Source: Prochlorococcus marinus str. MIT 9401 (GTDB lineage Bacteria > Cyanobacteriota > Cyanobacteriia > PCC-6307 > Cyanobiaceae). From it: a stretch of 64,000 nucleotides of DNA. The position numbers and the translations under genes are program-made. The stretch covers positions 410,620-474,619 of the forward strand of contig NZ_JNAR01000016.1 in NCBI RefSeq assembly GCF_000760095.1. The letters are read 5' to 3'. Positions 38,600-48,015 of this stretch are shown one piece after another. Position 1 is the first letter of the stretch, and each line of letters begins with the position of its first letter. The notes under the pieces were generated by a model, which saw only the letters and a program-made list of their open reading frames with translations, ran no database searches and was not told the DNA's origin.

Positions 38600-40354
38600 T
38601 TAGGGTTTTTTAACAATCATTTCATGATCTTTAATCTTAGGAGGTATCTTTTCAATTACTATCAAACTCTCGATAATTTCTTTAGCAACTGGTACGGCAA
38701 CAGTTGAACCATATGCATAAGATTTAGATGGCTCATCAATAACTACTAGTACAGCATATTTCGGATCATTAACTGGTAAGGTCGCCACAAAACTGCAAAC
38801 TTTTTTACTTGTATAGGAACCATTTAAAGCTTTTTGGGAAGTGCCCGTTTTCCCTGCTATCCTATAACCCTCGATTTTCACTCCAGATCCACTACCTTTA
38901 TCAACTACGCTCTCCATCCATTCAAGAACAGTTTTAGAGACTTCGTGTGAAAAAAATTGTTTTTTTGGATTTTTATTAACTCTTTCTTTGAAAGTTGAAG
39001 TTACATGAGGAGTCACTTCAAAACCACCATTTGCTAAAGCCGCATGAAGTTGCACCAATTTAAGTGGCGAGATTGAAAACCCTTTACCAAAAGAAGTTAC
39101 AGCAGGCTCAATTGATTGATTGACAAATAAATCTTTTTTCTTTAGTTGGCCAGGAGTTGATTCAAATAAGTCAGTCTCTAAATTTTGATTTATACCTATT
39201 TTTTTTAGCCTATCCCAGTAAATTGTAGGGTCTAAATTTTGCATTATTTTTACCATCCCAACATTACTTGAAACCTGCAATACTTTTGGATAGTCAATGT
39301 ATCCATTACCTTTTTTATCCCAATTAGAAAGTGTCCATCCTCCAACATTAATTTTCCCAATATCTTCAACAAATCCATCTTTCTGAATTACTTTTTCTTC
39401 TAACGCTAAGGCAAGATTAATAGGTTTAAAAGTTGAACCAGGCTCAAATAAATCTTGAGAATACCAACCCCTAAAGAGTTCAGAATCATACTGCCAAAAT
39501 TTATTTGGATCATATGAGGGAGCTGAAACCAAGGAGAGAATCCGACCATTATTAACATCCATAACAATGGCAAATCCCTTCTTTGCTTTCCATTTGCTTA
39601 CTTGCTTTGATAATGCATTGAATGACGCTTTCTGTAATTTTGAATCTATAGTTAGGCCTAAACTTTTGTAATCAGAAATAAAATCACCTGGCGCCGAATT
39701 ATCCGGTAGAGGAGTTCCATCTCCTCCCCGTTTTATTAAATTACTTTTATTAAAAACTTTAATTTGATTATCTAAATGAAGCTCTAAACCTGCTGAAGCT
39801 ATATTCTCATCATTAACAAAACCGACAAGATTAGAGTAAAGCTCTCCTTGTGGATAATATCTCTGCGAATATCTAAACAAATCAAGTCCGCTTATTTGAA
39901 GATTCTTAATCTTTTCTGCTTTTTCTTCGGAAATCTTATCCAAAAGCTTGATACCGCTCATTTTATTATTAAATTTACTCAAGAGTATTTCATCATTAAT
40001 ATCCAATATATCTGACAATTTTTCTGCAACTTCTTCAATACTCCGAACTCTGTTAATTGAATCACCAGGAAAATTAAAATATTTTGGATGGGCCCATAAT
40101 TTATAGAGCGTTTTATCGTAAGCAATTAGTCTATTATTTCTATCAACAATCGCTCTCCTTTTTTTTAAGGCGTTAGTTTTAGAAGACTGTATTAATCTAG
40201 CTTTCCTTTGCAAATCAGAGGCGTTAAAGACTTGCAATTTAACTAACCTACCAAACAAACAAAATATTAATAGTAAGCTAAAAATATAGAGAAATTTAAA
40301 TCTTCTTTGATCAAGAGGTAATAGACGTACAATTTTCTTGTATTTTTTCATCAA
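38600..40354 (-). CDS. ftsI: Cell-division transpeptidase FtsI (PBP3-type)
   Basis: Septal peptidoglycan transpeptidase. The 584-residue protein has a short cytoplasmic N-terminus, one transmembrane helix (about residues 20-40, [21 protein letters not shown]), a PBP dimerisation domain, and the transpeptidase domain with SxxK in [13 protein letters not shown], SxN in VSSNVGMV and KTG in [11 protein letters not shown]. Its start overlaps the stop of the upstream small membrane protein by 4 bp (ATGA), as in dcw clusters where ftsL precedes ftsI. Confidence 0.95.
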   Translation of the reverse strand: MMKKYKKIVRLLPLDQRRFKFLYIFSLLLIFCLFGRLVKLQVFNASDLQRKARLIQSSKTNALKKRRAIVDRNNRLIAYDKTLYKLWAHPKYFNFPGDSINRVRSIEEVAEKLSDILDINDEILLSKFNNKMSGIKLLDKISEEKAEKIKNLQISGLDLFRYSQRYYPQGELYSNLVGFVNDENIASAGLELHLDNQIKVFNKSNLIKRGGDGTPLPDNSAPGDFISDYKSLGLTIDSKLQKASFNALSKQVSKWKAKKGFAIVMDVNNGRILSLVSAPSYDPNKFWQYDSELFRGWYSQDLFEPGSTFKPINLALALEEKVIQKDGFVEDIGKINVGGWTLSNWDKKGNGYIDYPKVLQVSSNVGMVKIMQNLDPTIYWDRLKKIGINQNLETDLFESTPGQLKKKDLFVNQSIEPAVTSFGKGFSISPLKLVQLHAALANGGFEVTPHVTSTFKERVNKNPKKQFFSHEVSKTVLEWMESVVDKGSGSGVKIEGYRIAGKTGTSQKALNGSYTSKKVCSFVATLPVNDPKYAVLVVIDEPSKSYAYGSTVAVPVAKEIIESLIVIEKIPPKIKDHEMIVKKP

Positions 40355-40779
40355 TATCCTCTTTGATATTTGCTATCACTAAAACCTTCAATGAAACTAC
40401 TTAAATTTTCTTTAAATAAACTTTCTTTTTTTTCTGGAAGTTTATCTAGATAGATTAAATCTTTAGGTTTAGTTTTTCTATAGGTATTAATAGACTCAAG
40501 TTCACTAATATAAAATTCCTCTATTTTAGAAATATAATCGATGAGATTATTATTGATAGCTGTTGTTTTAGATAAGTTTTTATATGTATTTGACCATTTT
40601 CTTTGACTATTAAAAGACAAGAAAAATAAGGTGAAAATTAATACCAAAAGAGAGATATTAATAGTGTCGAAAATTTTATGTATTAATTTGGTATTAATTA
40701 TGGATATTTTTTCAAAATTTTTTTTACTTTCATATGAAACTTTTTTTTCAAAATTAAGTTGATTCCCATAAGGTTTCAT
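40351..40779 (-). CDS. FtsL-like small membrane protein upstream of ftsI
   Basis: A 142-residue single-pass protein. The basic N-terminus leads into one transmembrane helix at about residues 40-58 (ISLLVLIFTLFFLSFNSQ), followed by a periplasmic coiled-coil-like stretch (NLSKTTAINNNLIDYISKIEEFYISEL split over about residues 67-95). The topology and position immediately before ftsI, with a 4-bp overlap, fit the division protein FtsL, which is poorly conserved in sequence. No motif proves it, so the name is inferred from size, topology and synteny. Confidence 0.6.
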   Translation of the reverse strand: MKPYGNQLNFEKKVSYESKKNFEKISIINTKLIHKIFDTINISLLVLIFTLFFLSFNSQRKWSNTYKNLSKTTAINNNLIDYISKIEEFYISELESINTYRKTKPKDLIYLDKLPEKKESLFKENLSSFIEGFSDSKYQRGY

Positions 40780-40865
40780 CTATGACTTTTTATTTAAATA
40801 CAAATAAGTGTTATTAATTAAATAAACATCTTTTTGTTTGATTCGCAAGTAAAAATTTAAATTCT

Positions 40866-42227
40866 TTATGTCCTCAATAAGAATAAATTTAAGAAAGTCA
40901 ATCCATTCCATAAAGAATGCATAATTACTGAGGAAAACAAACTCCCTGAAGCGATTCTTGTAATTGCTAATCCAATCCCTAGAACAAATAATGGAGGCAT
41001 TTCTCCCAAACTTAAATGGGCCAATGCAAAGATAAAAGCTGAAACAATAATTCCCGCAATTACACCAAAATCTCTTGCAAGAGTTGGTAGTAGAATACCG
41101 CGAAATATAATCTCCTCAAATAGAGGAGCTAGTAGAGTTGTTGTTATAAATAATAGAAAAAATGATAAGTAATTATTATTATTTAGAACAATTTCTAGCA
41201 AAGGATTGCTACCATTCTGGTTATCTATCAGATAATCCATAATTAGAGAAATCAATAAAACAAAAGGAACTATTGTTAACCAACCTTTAATTCCCTGAAT
41301 AATTGCATATTTTATTGGTAAGAAATTGAACTGTATATAATCCTTTTTAAAAGTAAATACACCATTCAAAGATTTAATTTGATAATAAACTATCACTAAT
41401 GGGGGAATAGCCATAAAAAGATATCCAAAGAATATTTTTAAAGATTGAGACAATTCATTAGACATATTTTTAGAAAAAAGTTCAACCAAACTGATAGAAA
41501 ACAAAGGTGATACCACTTCTCCTAAAACAACAAATCCACCTGCAATTAATAAAACCATATCTATTAATTCTAAATCTAAGTATTTCATTTCTTGCCAACC
41601 AAACTTTTTCAAAGATATGGTGTTCCATAAAATTTTTAAAGCCAGAATAGAGCCAATAAGTATTGTTAAAAGTGGTATTAATCTTATGGCTAATATTTTT
41701 AAAAACATTCTGCTGGAAAATGATTTTGTTATTAATGAACTATCGTCAAAATCAAATTTCCGGCTTAAAAGGTGATATAAAAATCTATCGCCTTTAAATA
41801 AATCAAATTTATCGGAATTTGGTTTATATAAATTATTATTGGATTTTTTTTCTATCTCATCGATCAGAAATTTAAAGTTTTTATTTTCAAAATCTTTTGA
41901 TAGATTTTTATAGATTATAAGATCATTTGATTCTGAAGAAATTACTCGAATTAATTTATTTCTTTCTGTTAGCTCTTCAAATGGGACCTCAGAGAGTGAC
42001 TTATTTATTTGATCAACAGGATCATTTATTATAAAAAACTTTTTAAGATCTAAAGGTATTGATTGGGCCGATAGTTCAGCAATTTCTTGCTCTTTTTGAC
42101 TTATATCAAATGAAACAGATGGTCTATTTAAACTATCTCTTAAGCCTTGCTGCCATACAAAAAAGGTTATGACTATAGAAATAAACGCTAAAGTGAGTTT
42201 TGACTTAGAAATATTTTTAAAGGTCAT
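40866..42227 (-). CDS. CPBP-family intramembrane metalloprotease
   Basis: Polytopic membrane protein of 453 residues: an N-terminal anchor, a soluble region (about 30-165), then several transmembrane helices. The ABI/CPBP motif EEIIFRGILLPTLARDFG (glutamate pair plus Arg) and later HLSLGEMPP and MHSLWNGL carry the catalytic glutamates and histidines of the Rce1-like fold. Relatives cleave prenylated or membrane proteins or process small peptides; the substrate is not predictable. A small gap precedes the FtsL-like gene on the same strand. Confidence 0.87.
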   Translation of the reverse strand: MTFKNISKSKLTLAFISIVITFFVWQQGLRDSLNRPSVSFDISQKEQEIAELSAQSIPLDLKKFFIINDPVDQINKSLSEVPFEELTERNKLIRVISSESNDLIIYKNLSKDFENKNFKFLIDEIEKKSNNNLYKPNSDKFDLFKGDRFLYHLLSRKFDFDDSSLITKSFSSRMFLKILAIRLIPLLTILIGSILALKILWNTISLKKFGWQEMKYLDLELIDMVLLIAGGFVVLGEVVSPLFSISLVELFSKNMSNELSQSLKIFFGYLFMAIPPLVIVYYQIKSLNGVFTFKKDYIQFNFLPIKYAIIQGIKGWLTIVPFVLLISLIMDYLIDNQNGSNPLLEIVLNNNNYLSFFLLFITTTLLAPLFEEIIFRGILLPTLARDFGVIAGIIVSAFIFALAHLSLGEMPPLFVLGIGLAITRIASGSLFSSVIMHSLWNGLTFLNLFLLRT

Positions 42228-42340
42228 AGCTTATTATATTGTTGAAAACTATACTTAGTTATCATGTAGTTCCTTATATTTTGTATCTATTTTAATCACG
42301 CCATGAGATGATTAAATAATCTTAATTTCAAATTTATATA

Positions 42341-43669
42341 ATGGCTATAAGATTGGTTTTAGTTAGGCATGGGCTAAGCAGTTTCAATGCAAGAGGATTA
42401 ATTCAAGGAAGAACAGATGATTCATTATTAACTGATGAAGGATACGAACAAGCCCGAAAAGCAGGAAAAGCATTATCAAAAATAAACTTCGATAAAATCT
42501 ATTCCTCCCCACTTGTGAGAGCGGCAGAGACTGCTAAAACAATTAAAAAGACTTTTAATAAAGAACAAAATATTGTATTTGATGATAATTTACTAGAGGT
42601 AGATCTTAGTGGATGGTCTGGTCTAAAAATTGATGAAATAAAAAATAAATTTCCAGAAATTTACCCTATATGGAAAAATGATCCAGAAAATCTTATTTTA
42701 AAAAGAAATAATAATAAAACCTATAAACCAATTCAAGAGTTATTTTCCCAAGCAACAAATTTTGTAGAAGACATTTTAAAAATTTATCTAGACAAAAATG
42801 ACGTAAATATTTTAGTTGTAGGACATAATGCGATTCTCAGATGTTTAATCCTTTTATTATTAGGGAAGCCTAAGCAAGGTTTTAGGAAAATAAGATTAGA
42901 AAATGCTTCTTTCTCGATACTCAATATTTCAAGGAAAGATAACTCATTTAAGACCCAAATTGAATGTTTAAATCAAACTTCCCATCTGAATAAAAATATT
43001 CCAAATCAAATTGGAGATTCCAGAATATTTCTAATAAGGCATGGTGAAACTAATTGGAACAAAGAGGGTAGATTTCAAGGCCAAATTGATATCCCTTTAA
43101 ATGAAAACGGAAAAGATCAAGCTAGAAAGACTTTTGAATATTTGAGAAATATTTCTTTCAATAAGGCATTTTCAAGTTCAATGCATAGGCCTTATGAGAC
43201 TGCACAAATAATCCTTCAAAATAGCAAAGATTTAAAAATAGAAAAAATAGATTCACTAGTAGAAATTAGTCACGGATTATGGGAGGGTAAACTGGAAGCA
43301 GAAATCAGAGAACAGTGGCCTGATTTACTAAAAAATTGGCATGATAAACCTGAAGAAGTAATAATGCCCGAAGGCGAATCTATAAAAGATGTATCAGAAA
43401 GATCCGTAGAAGCTTTTGACAAAATTTGTTCATCTCAAAAGGATAATGATCTAAGCCTTCTAGTGGCTCATGATGCAGTAAATAAAACTTTAATTTGCAA
43501 CATCCTTGGCATTAATTATTCAAATATTTGGATGATAAAACAAGGTAATGGTGGGATAACTATAATTGATCTCTTTAATGATCCCAATAAGCCGCCTGTT
43601 ATTAGCGCTCTAAACATAACAACCCACCTAGGAGGAATAATTGATTCAACTGCTTCAGGAGCACTTTAA
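42341..43669 (+). CDS. Two-domain histidine-phosphatase (phosphoglycerate-mutase superfamily) protein
   Basis: A 442-residue tandem duplication of the histidine phosphatase fold. Domain 1 (about residues 1-205) has LVRHGLSSFNARG and the second His in LVVGHNAILRCL. Domain 2 (about 225-440) has the canonical LIRHGETNWNKEGRFQG and LLVAHDAVNKTL. Domain 1 carries HGLS in place of HGET, so its substrate contact may differ. Such proteins include cofactor-dependent phosphoglycerate mutases and phosphatases of alpha-ribazole or sugar phosphates; the exact role is open. Confidence 0.87.
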   Translation: MAIRLVLVRHGLSSFNARGLIQGRTDDSLLTDEGYEQARKAGKALSKINFDKIYSSPLVRAAETAKTIKKTFNKEQNIVFDDNLLEVDLSGWSGLKIDEIKNKFPEIYPIWKNDPENLILKRNNNKTYKPIQELFSQATNFVEDILKIYLDKNDVNILVVGHNAILRCLILLLLGKPKQGFRKIRLENASFSILNISRKDNSFKTQIECLNQTSHLNKNIPNQIGDSRIFLIRHGETNWNKEGRFQGQIDIPLNENGKDQARKTFEYLRNISFNKAFSSSMHRPYETAQIILQNSKDLKIEKIDSLVEISHGLWEGKLEAEIREQWPDLLKNWHDKPEEVIMPEGESIKDVSERSVEAFDKICSSQKDNDLSLLVAHDAVNKTLICNILGINYSNIWMIKQGNGGITIIDLFNDPNKPPVISALNITTHLGGIIDSTASGAL

Positions 43670-43679
43670 ATTAAAAATT

Positions 43680-43712
43680 CTTACAAAATTATTCTCATAA
43701 AGTTTTAGTAAG
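43680..43712. terminator. Hairpin between convergent genes (phosphatase and lepB)
   Basis: CTTACAAAA and TTTTAGTAAG pair (9 bp with one A-A mismatch) in the short gap between convergent genes, where a bidirectional terminator is expected. Confidence 0.4.
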
Positions 43713-43726
43713 GAGTAATAGTTTAT

Positions 43727-44383
43727 CTATTGAAAAAAACCAAGTTGACTAAGAGGCCAAAATCTGAAATATGCTTTACCAATTATCTCCTTTTTATGAA
43801 GAAATTTACTTCCTGGCCAATATCTACCATCCCAGCTATTTGACCTGTTATCACCTAATACTAAAAAATGATCTTTAGGAACTTTTATATTTTCAAATTC
43901 ACCACATCTATTAAAGAGGGATAATGAGCACTTGTAAGAGACATATGGTTCAGCAATTAATTTATCATTAATTATTAATTCACCCTTCGTGTTTACACTC
44001 ACAATTTCTCCTGGAAGTGCCACCACTCTCTTAATATATGCATCGCAAGCTTGATCCCTCAAACCAGGAATAAAAGACATCGGAGGAAAACTCATGAAAA
44101 AACAATATCTTTTTTTTGGTAGAGGCTTAGATCTTGATGAGATTAATTTGTCGTCAAAGGAGTAAGGTGAGTTAAAAACAACGATATCTCCTCTTTTTGG
44201 TAAAGAGTTTCGTAGCGAAAATTTTTCAATAATCAGCCTATCGTTTATTTGTAATTCTGGGAGCATTGAACCAGAGGGGATATAACGTGGTTCTGCTAAA
44301 AAAGATCTACAAGAAGAAACAAAAAAAGTTAATAAAATTAGTAGACCCCATTCTTTTAAAAAACTTTTAATAGCAGCATTCAT
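43727..44383 (-). CDS. lepB: Signal peptidase I
   Basis: Membrane serine protease that removes Sec/Tat signal peptides. The 218-residue protein has an N-terminal hydrophobic anchor (about residues 12-30), the nucleophile Ser in IPSGSMLPELQINDRLIIEK, the general-base Lys in YIKRVVALPGEIV, and the closing motif GDNRSNSWDGRYWPG. It would act on exported proteins of this window such as Psb27 and the SNase-like protein. Confidence 0.95.
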   Translation of the reverse strand: MNAAIKSFLKEWGLLILLTFFVSSCRSFLAEPRYIPSGSMLPELQINDRLIIEKFSLRNSLPKRGDIVVFNSPYSFDDKLISSRSKPLPKKRYCFFMSFPPMSFIPGLRDQACDAYIKRVVALPGEIVSVNTKGELIINDKLIAEPYVSYKCSLSLFNRCGEFENIKVPKDHFLVLGDNRSNSWDGRYWPGSKFLHKKEIIGKAYFRFWPLSQLGFFQ

Positions 44384-44412
44384 AAGATTAATAAAGTTTT
44401 GATTTTTTAAAC

Positions 44413-44769
44413 TTATGTAAATTGTTTAGCATATTCAATTTCGTTAAAACCTAATAATACTTTTTTACCTTCATAAATCAAAAATGGTCTTTTTATTAAT
44501 TTGCCATCACTTAAAAGAAGTTGAATAATTTCTTCCCTTGATAAACAATAAATATCAAGATTAAGCGTTTTAAAGGCTTTACCTCTTGTATTAAAAAGTC
44601 TTTTCTTATCATCAGAGTTTTGTTCTAAAGCTAAATCTAAATAATTAACAAATGGTGGTTCTTTTACAATATCAATTAATTGGAATTCTAAATCTTTACT
44701 TTCAAGCCATTTAGCAGCTTTTCTGCAAGTAGAGCATTTTAAATAACTATAAAAAATTATTTTTTTCAA
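44413..44769 (-). CDS. Spx/ArsC-family thioredoxin-fold protein
   Basis: A 118-residue protein with an N-terminal CxxC motif (YLKCSTCRKAAKWLESKDLEFQ; cysteines near residues 12 and 15) and the ArsC/Spx pattern LIKRPFLIYEGKKVLLGFNE near the C-terminus. Family members are arsenate reductases or Spx-type redox regulators. The CxxC and the lack of a clear arsenate pocket favour an Spx/MgsR-like protein, but this is not certain. It overlaps the upstream pyrophosphatase gene by 4 bp. Confidence 0.82.
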   Translation of the reverse strand: MKKIIFYSYLKCSTCRKAAKWLESKDLEFQLIDIVKEPPFVNYLDLALEQNSDDKKRLFNTRGKAFKTLNLDIYCLSREEIIQLLLSDGKLIKRPFLIYEGKKVLLGFNEIEYAKQFT

Positions 44770-45320
44770 TTTAATTTGCTAATTTTTGATTTCTTAAGTA
44801 CTTTAAAGTTTTTCTTTTTTATGGGTATACAACTTTTCAATAAATTTTCAACCACATCAAAATCCCTCCAACCGTCAATTTGAACTGTTCTTCCATCAAG
44901 TCCTTTACTTGTCCTAAAGAATTCAGCAACATCCTCAAGCTGATTAGGAGCAATTTGATTAATACTCACTATATTTGCCTGTCTAGGATTAGCCATAGGG
45001 ACACATAAAAGTTTTCCATCATATGAACCACAATCATGCATATCCAAAACTCCTATAGGTCTAGCTTTTATTAAACAACCAGCAAAAGTAGGCTCATCCA
45101 TTATCACCATTGCATCAAGAGGAGCACCATCATCAGCGAGGGTATTTGGAATAAAACCATAATCAAAAGGGTACCTCACTGAAGAATGCAATACTCTGTC
45201 TAAAGCCATTATTCCTGCATCAGAGCAATATTCATATTTGTTCCTACTACCTGCAGGTATTTCAACAATGATATTTACTATTCCCTTCATTGGAGATGGA
45301 GGTATTGAACTAAGGTCCAT
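44766..45320 (-). CDS. Family I inorganic pyrophosphatase paralogue with altered active site
   Basis: Same fold and layout as the common cyanobacterial soluble pyrophosphatase (MDLSSIPPSP start, EIPAGSRNKYEY, DYGFIPNTLADDG). The catalytic loop, normally DGDPxD, reads DGAPLD: Ala66 replaces the aspartate that activates the attacking water. The usual tyrosine of the FFxxYK motif is Ser138 (FFRTSKG). The remaining ligands (Asp64, Asp69, Asp96, Asp101, Lys103) are kept. It is 184 residues long and is probably impaired or a non-catalytic paralogue. An intact enzyme is encoded at 60067-60657. Confidence 0.85.
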   Translation of the reverse strand: MDLSSIPPSPMKGIVNIIVEIPAGSRNKYEYCSDAGIMALDRVLHSSVRYPFDYGFIPNTLADDGAPLDAMVIMDEPTFAGCLIKARPIGVLDMHDCGSYDGKLLCVPMANPRQANIVSINQIAPNQLEDVAEFFRTSKGLDGRTVQIDGWRDFDVVENLLKSCIPIKKKNFKVLKKSKISKLN

Positions 45321-45564
45321 CTTTTTTAAAATCGTGATTATGAATTATCTCGTTTCCTTGTGATAAAGGTCTTCCAATTAAAATGCTTATGGTAGGTAAA
45401 AGAATTGTCAAAATGGCAAAAATAATACCTAGAGATGTTATTGATAAACTCCTTATACTTAAAGGGTCATCATCATCTCTTTCGAAATCACTTCGTGCAG
45501 AACCATAAGAAGATTCTTCGCTTGATTTACTTTGAATAAACTGCTTTGATTTCGTGTAACTCAA
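45310..45564 (-). CDS. Small single-pass membrane protein (84 aa), unknown function
   Basis: A polar, acidic N-terminal half (SSEESSYGSARSDFERDDDD) is followed by one transmembrane helix at about residues 42-63 (ITSLGIIFAILTILLPTISI) and a short tail. There is no recognised family. It overlaps the pyrophosphatase start by 11 bp, so the two are likely cotranscribed. The conserved-looking helix and coupling support a real gene; its role is not inferable. Confidence 0.65.
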   Translation of the reverse strand: MSYTKSKQFIQSKSSEESSYGSARSDFERDDDDPLSIRSLSITSLGIIFAILTILLPTISILIGRPLSQGNEIIHNHDFKKDGP

Positions 45565-45660
45565 GAACTCTTAATTGGTAAAGATTAAGGAGATAATTAA
45601 ACACCATTATCCTACATTCAAAATGTCAATAAATCAAAACATTGATTAGTAACTTTTTAA

Positions 45661-46011
45661 TTAATCTTTTTCCAGCAAAGACCTAATGGATTTTAGTTCA
45701 TCTAATATTTGCACTAGTATATTCTGGGCAGCGGAGGAAGGCGTATTAAAGACCTCTACAGTAACTTCCTTAATTCTTAAAATATCTTTTGCAAATCTTG
45801 CTACTTCATTAGGATGAAATTTTAAAGGATCTTTTTGATCAGTTCTAAATTCGGGGTTTAATTTTCTTGGATTAAAATTAGGGTTTAGATTTCTTAAATC
45901 TGTATTTGTATACCTATAGACAGAAGCCCTTGATCTGTTTAAGAATTTTTGAACTTCATCAATACCTACTAATTCCTCTTCGCTTGAAATATTGGAATCT
46001 ATATTTTCCAT
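45661..46011 (-). CDS. Possible DNA-binding hypothetical protein (116 aa)
   Basis: The N-terminal part (about residues 12-40, EELVGIDEVQKFLNRSRASVYRY) resembles the winged-helix/excisionase-type helix-turn-helix in which a tyrosine or arginine helix reads DNA. A linker rich in Asn and Pro follows, then a C-terminal amphipathic helix (NILVQILDELKSIRSLLEK) fit for dimerisation. A small regulator is therefore possible, but no family was matched. It lies divergent from proS. Confidence 0.65.
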   Translation of the reverse strand: MENIDSNISSEEELVGIDEVQKFLNRSRASVYRYTNTDLRNLNPNFNPRKLNPEFRTDQKDPLKFHPNEVARFAKDILRIKEVTVEVFNTPSSAAQNILVQILDELKSIRSLLEKD

Positions 46012-46185
46012 AAACTTAAGAAAATGTTTTAGTAATAGTTAACTTTTAAAAGATTTTGAACTTCATTACTGAAAAAGTTAGCAGAAACAATATTTTTAGA
46101 CTAGCAGCGTTGAGGGACTCAAGACACTTTAAATTATTTTTTCATCTTAATTGATAAAATTAAGTATTATTAAGGATTTTTTTGT

Positions 46186-47988
46186 ATGCGCGTGACAACC
46201 TCATTTCCTCTGGGGACACTTCGTGACACACCTTCTGAAGCTGAGATTATTTCACATCAATTACTTTTAAAAGCTGGGTTTATTCGCAGAGTTAACAGCG
46301 GTATTTATGCATATATGCCATTAATGCTTAGAGTTATTGAAAAAATATCCTCAATAATAGAAAGAGAACTTAATAGTATTGGTTGTACAAAATTACTATT
46401 ACCCCAACTTCATCCTGCAGATTTGTGGAGAAAAAGTGAAAGGTGGGAAGGATATACTGAAGGGGAAGGAATAATGTTTAATCTCAAAGATAGGCAAGGT
46501 AAAGAATTTGGTTTAGCTCCAACTCACGAAGAAGTGATCACGAGTATCGCATCAGAAACCATCAACTCCTATAAGCAATTGCCTCAATGTTTTTATCAAA
46601 TTCAGACGAAATTTAGAGATGAAATAAGGCCAAGATTTGGATTGATGAGAAGTAGAGAATTTATAATGAAAGATGGTTATTCTTTTCATTCTTCAGAAAA
46701 CGATCTGGCTTCTTTCTATGAAAAGGTGGGCAATGCTTATGAAAATATTTTTAAATCTTGTGGTCTGCAGACAGTAGGGGTTGAAGCTGATAGTGGGGCG
46801 ATTGGCGGGGCCTCCTCTAAAGAATTTATGGTCACTGCTGATGCTGGGGAAGATTCCATTTTGTTTACTCAAAGTGGTTCTTATGCTGCAAATATTGAAA
46901 AAGCTGTTTCTCTACCCTCTCAACCTATTCCATTAAAAGATAATATTGCAGAATGGTTAGAGACACCTCAACAAAAAACAATCCTAGAGGTTTGCGATAA
47001 TAATAATTTAGACCCTAGTCAGATTGTTAAAGTAATAGTATTTCTTGCACAGTTCGAAGGTGAATTTGAGGTCCCAATTCTTGCATGCATAAGAGGCGAT
47101 CAACACATTAATGAAGTAAAGCTCTTTAACTTAATCAATAAACGACATAATCTCAATCTCCTTAATCTTAAAAAGATTGAAGACAAAAATAATATCGAAA
47201 AAAATCTAATTGATTTTCCCTTAGGTTTTATCGGGCCAGATTTAGATAATAAAACTATTAAAGCAACTTCAAATTGGGATAAAAAATGGACAAGAATAAT
47301 TGACCATTCTGCAAGTTGCCTTACAAAGTTTATAAGTGGTGGTAATAAAGTTAATTTCCATAAAGTTTTTCAAGAATTTTCTTTTGATTCAAAAGACTAT
47401 CTAATTGAGGATATCAGGAATGCAAAAAAAGGAGATAAAATAAGCATTGATGATGATGAAGAACTTAAAGAAAAAAAAGGTATCGAGATTGGACATATTT
47501 TCCAATTAGGTCAGAAATATAGTGAAAAATTAAATGCAAAGTTCTCTGATAAGGATGGTCAGTTAAAAAATTTATGGATGGGTTGTTATGGAATAGGAGT
47601 CACAAGAATAGCTCAAGCAGCTATCGAACAGAATCATGATCAAAAAGGAATTTGTTGGCCTATCAAGATTTCTCCTTTTGAAGTTATTATTATTCCAACA
47701 AACCTAAAAGATCCTATTCAAAGTGATCTTACTGAGCAAATCTATAACATTTTTTTAATTAATAAAATTGATGTCCTTCTTGATGATAGAAACGATAGAG
47801 CTGGAGTGAAATTTAAAGATGCGGATTTAATTGGTATTCCTTTTCAGATAATTATTGGCAGAGATTCTATTAATAAAGAAGTAGAACTTTTATGCAGATC
47901 AAATAATACTAAGCTTAAAATTAGTGCTGATAAATTGTTGGAAACATTTATTTCCGAATCTGAAATAATGTACAATAAAAATTCTTAA
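46186..47988 (+). CDS. proS: Prolyl-tRNA synthetase, bacterial type
   Basis: Charges tRNA-Pro with proline. The 600-residue class II synthetase has motif 1 around residues 45-80, motif 2 in RFGLMRSREFIMKDGYSFH, a central editing (YbaK-like INS) domain at about 230-400, motif 3 in MGCYGIGVTRIAQAAIEQ, and a C-terminal anticodon-binding domain (about 500-590). It is preceded by a 174-bp promoter gap and followed 27 bp later by psb27. Confidence 0.97.
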   Translation: MRVTTSFPLGTLRDTPSEAEIISHQLLLKAGFIRRVNSGIYAYMPLMLRVIEKISSIIERELNSIGCTKLLLPQLHPADLWRKSERWEGYTEGEGIMFNLKDRQGKEFGLAPTHEEVITSIASETINSYKQLPQCFYQIQTKFRDEIRPRFGLMRSREFIMKDGYSFHSSENDLASFYEKVGNAYENIFKSCGLQTVGVEADSGAIGGASSKEFMVTADAGEDSILFTQSGSYAANIEKAVSLPSQPIPLKDNIAEWLETPQQKTILEVCDNNNLDPSQIVKVIVFLAQFEGEFEVPILACIRGDQHINEVKLFNLINKRHNLNLLNLKKIEDKNNIEKNLIDFPLGFIGPDLDNKTIKATSNWDKKWTRIIDHSASCLTKFISGGNKVNFHKVFQEFSFDSKDYLIEDIRNAKKGDKISIDDDEELKEKKGIEIGHIFQLGQKYSEKLNAKFSDKDGQLKNLWMGCYGIGVTRIAQAAIEQNHDQKGICWPIKISPFEVIIIPTNLKDPIQSDLTEQIYNIFLINKIDVLLDDRNDRAGVKFKDADLIGIPFQIIIGRDSINKEVELLCRSNNTKLKISADKLLETFISESEIMYNKNS

Positions 47989-48015
47989 AGCTTATTTTTT
48001 TTGGGAGCTAAAGTT

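Noticed and set aside
38512..38616. Upstream extension of transaldolase
   Set aside because: It overlaps the ftsI stop region and has no match to the family N-terminus; the ATG at 38511 gives the standard start.
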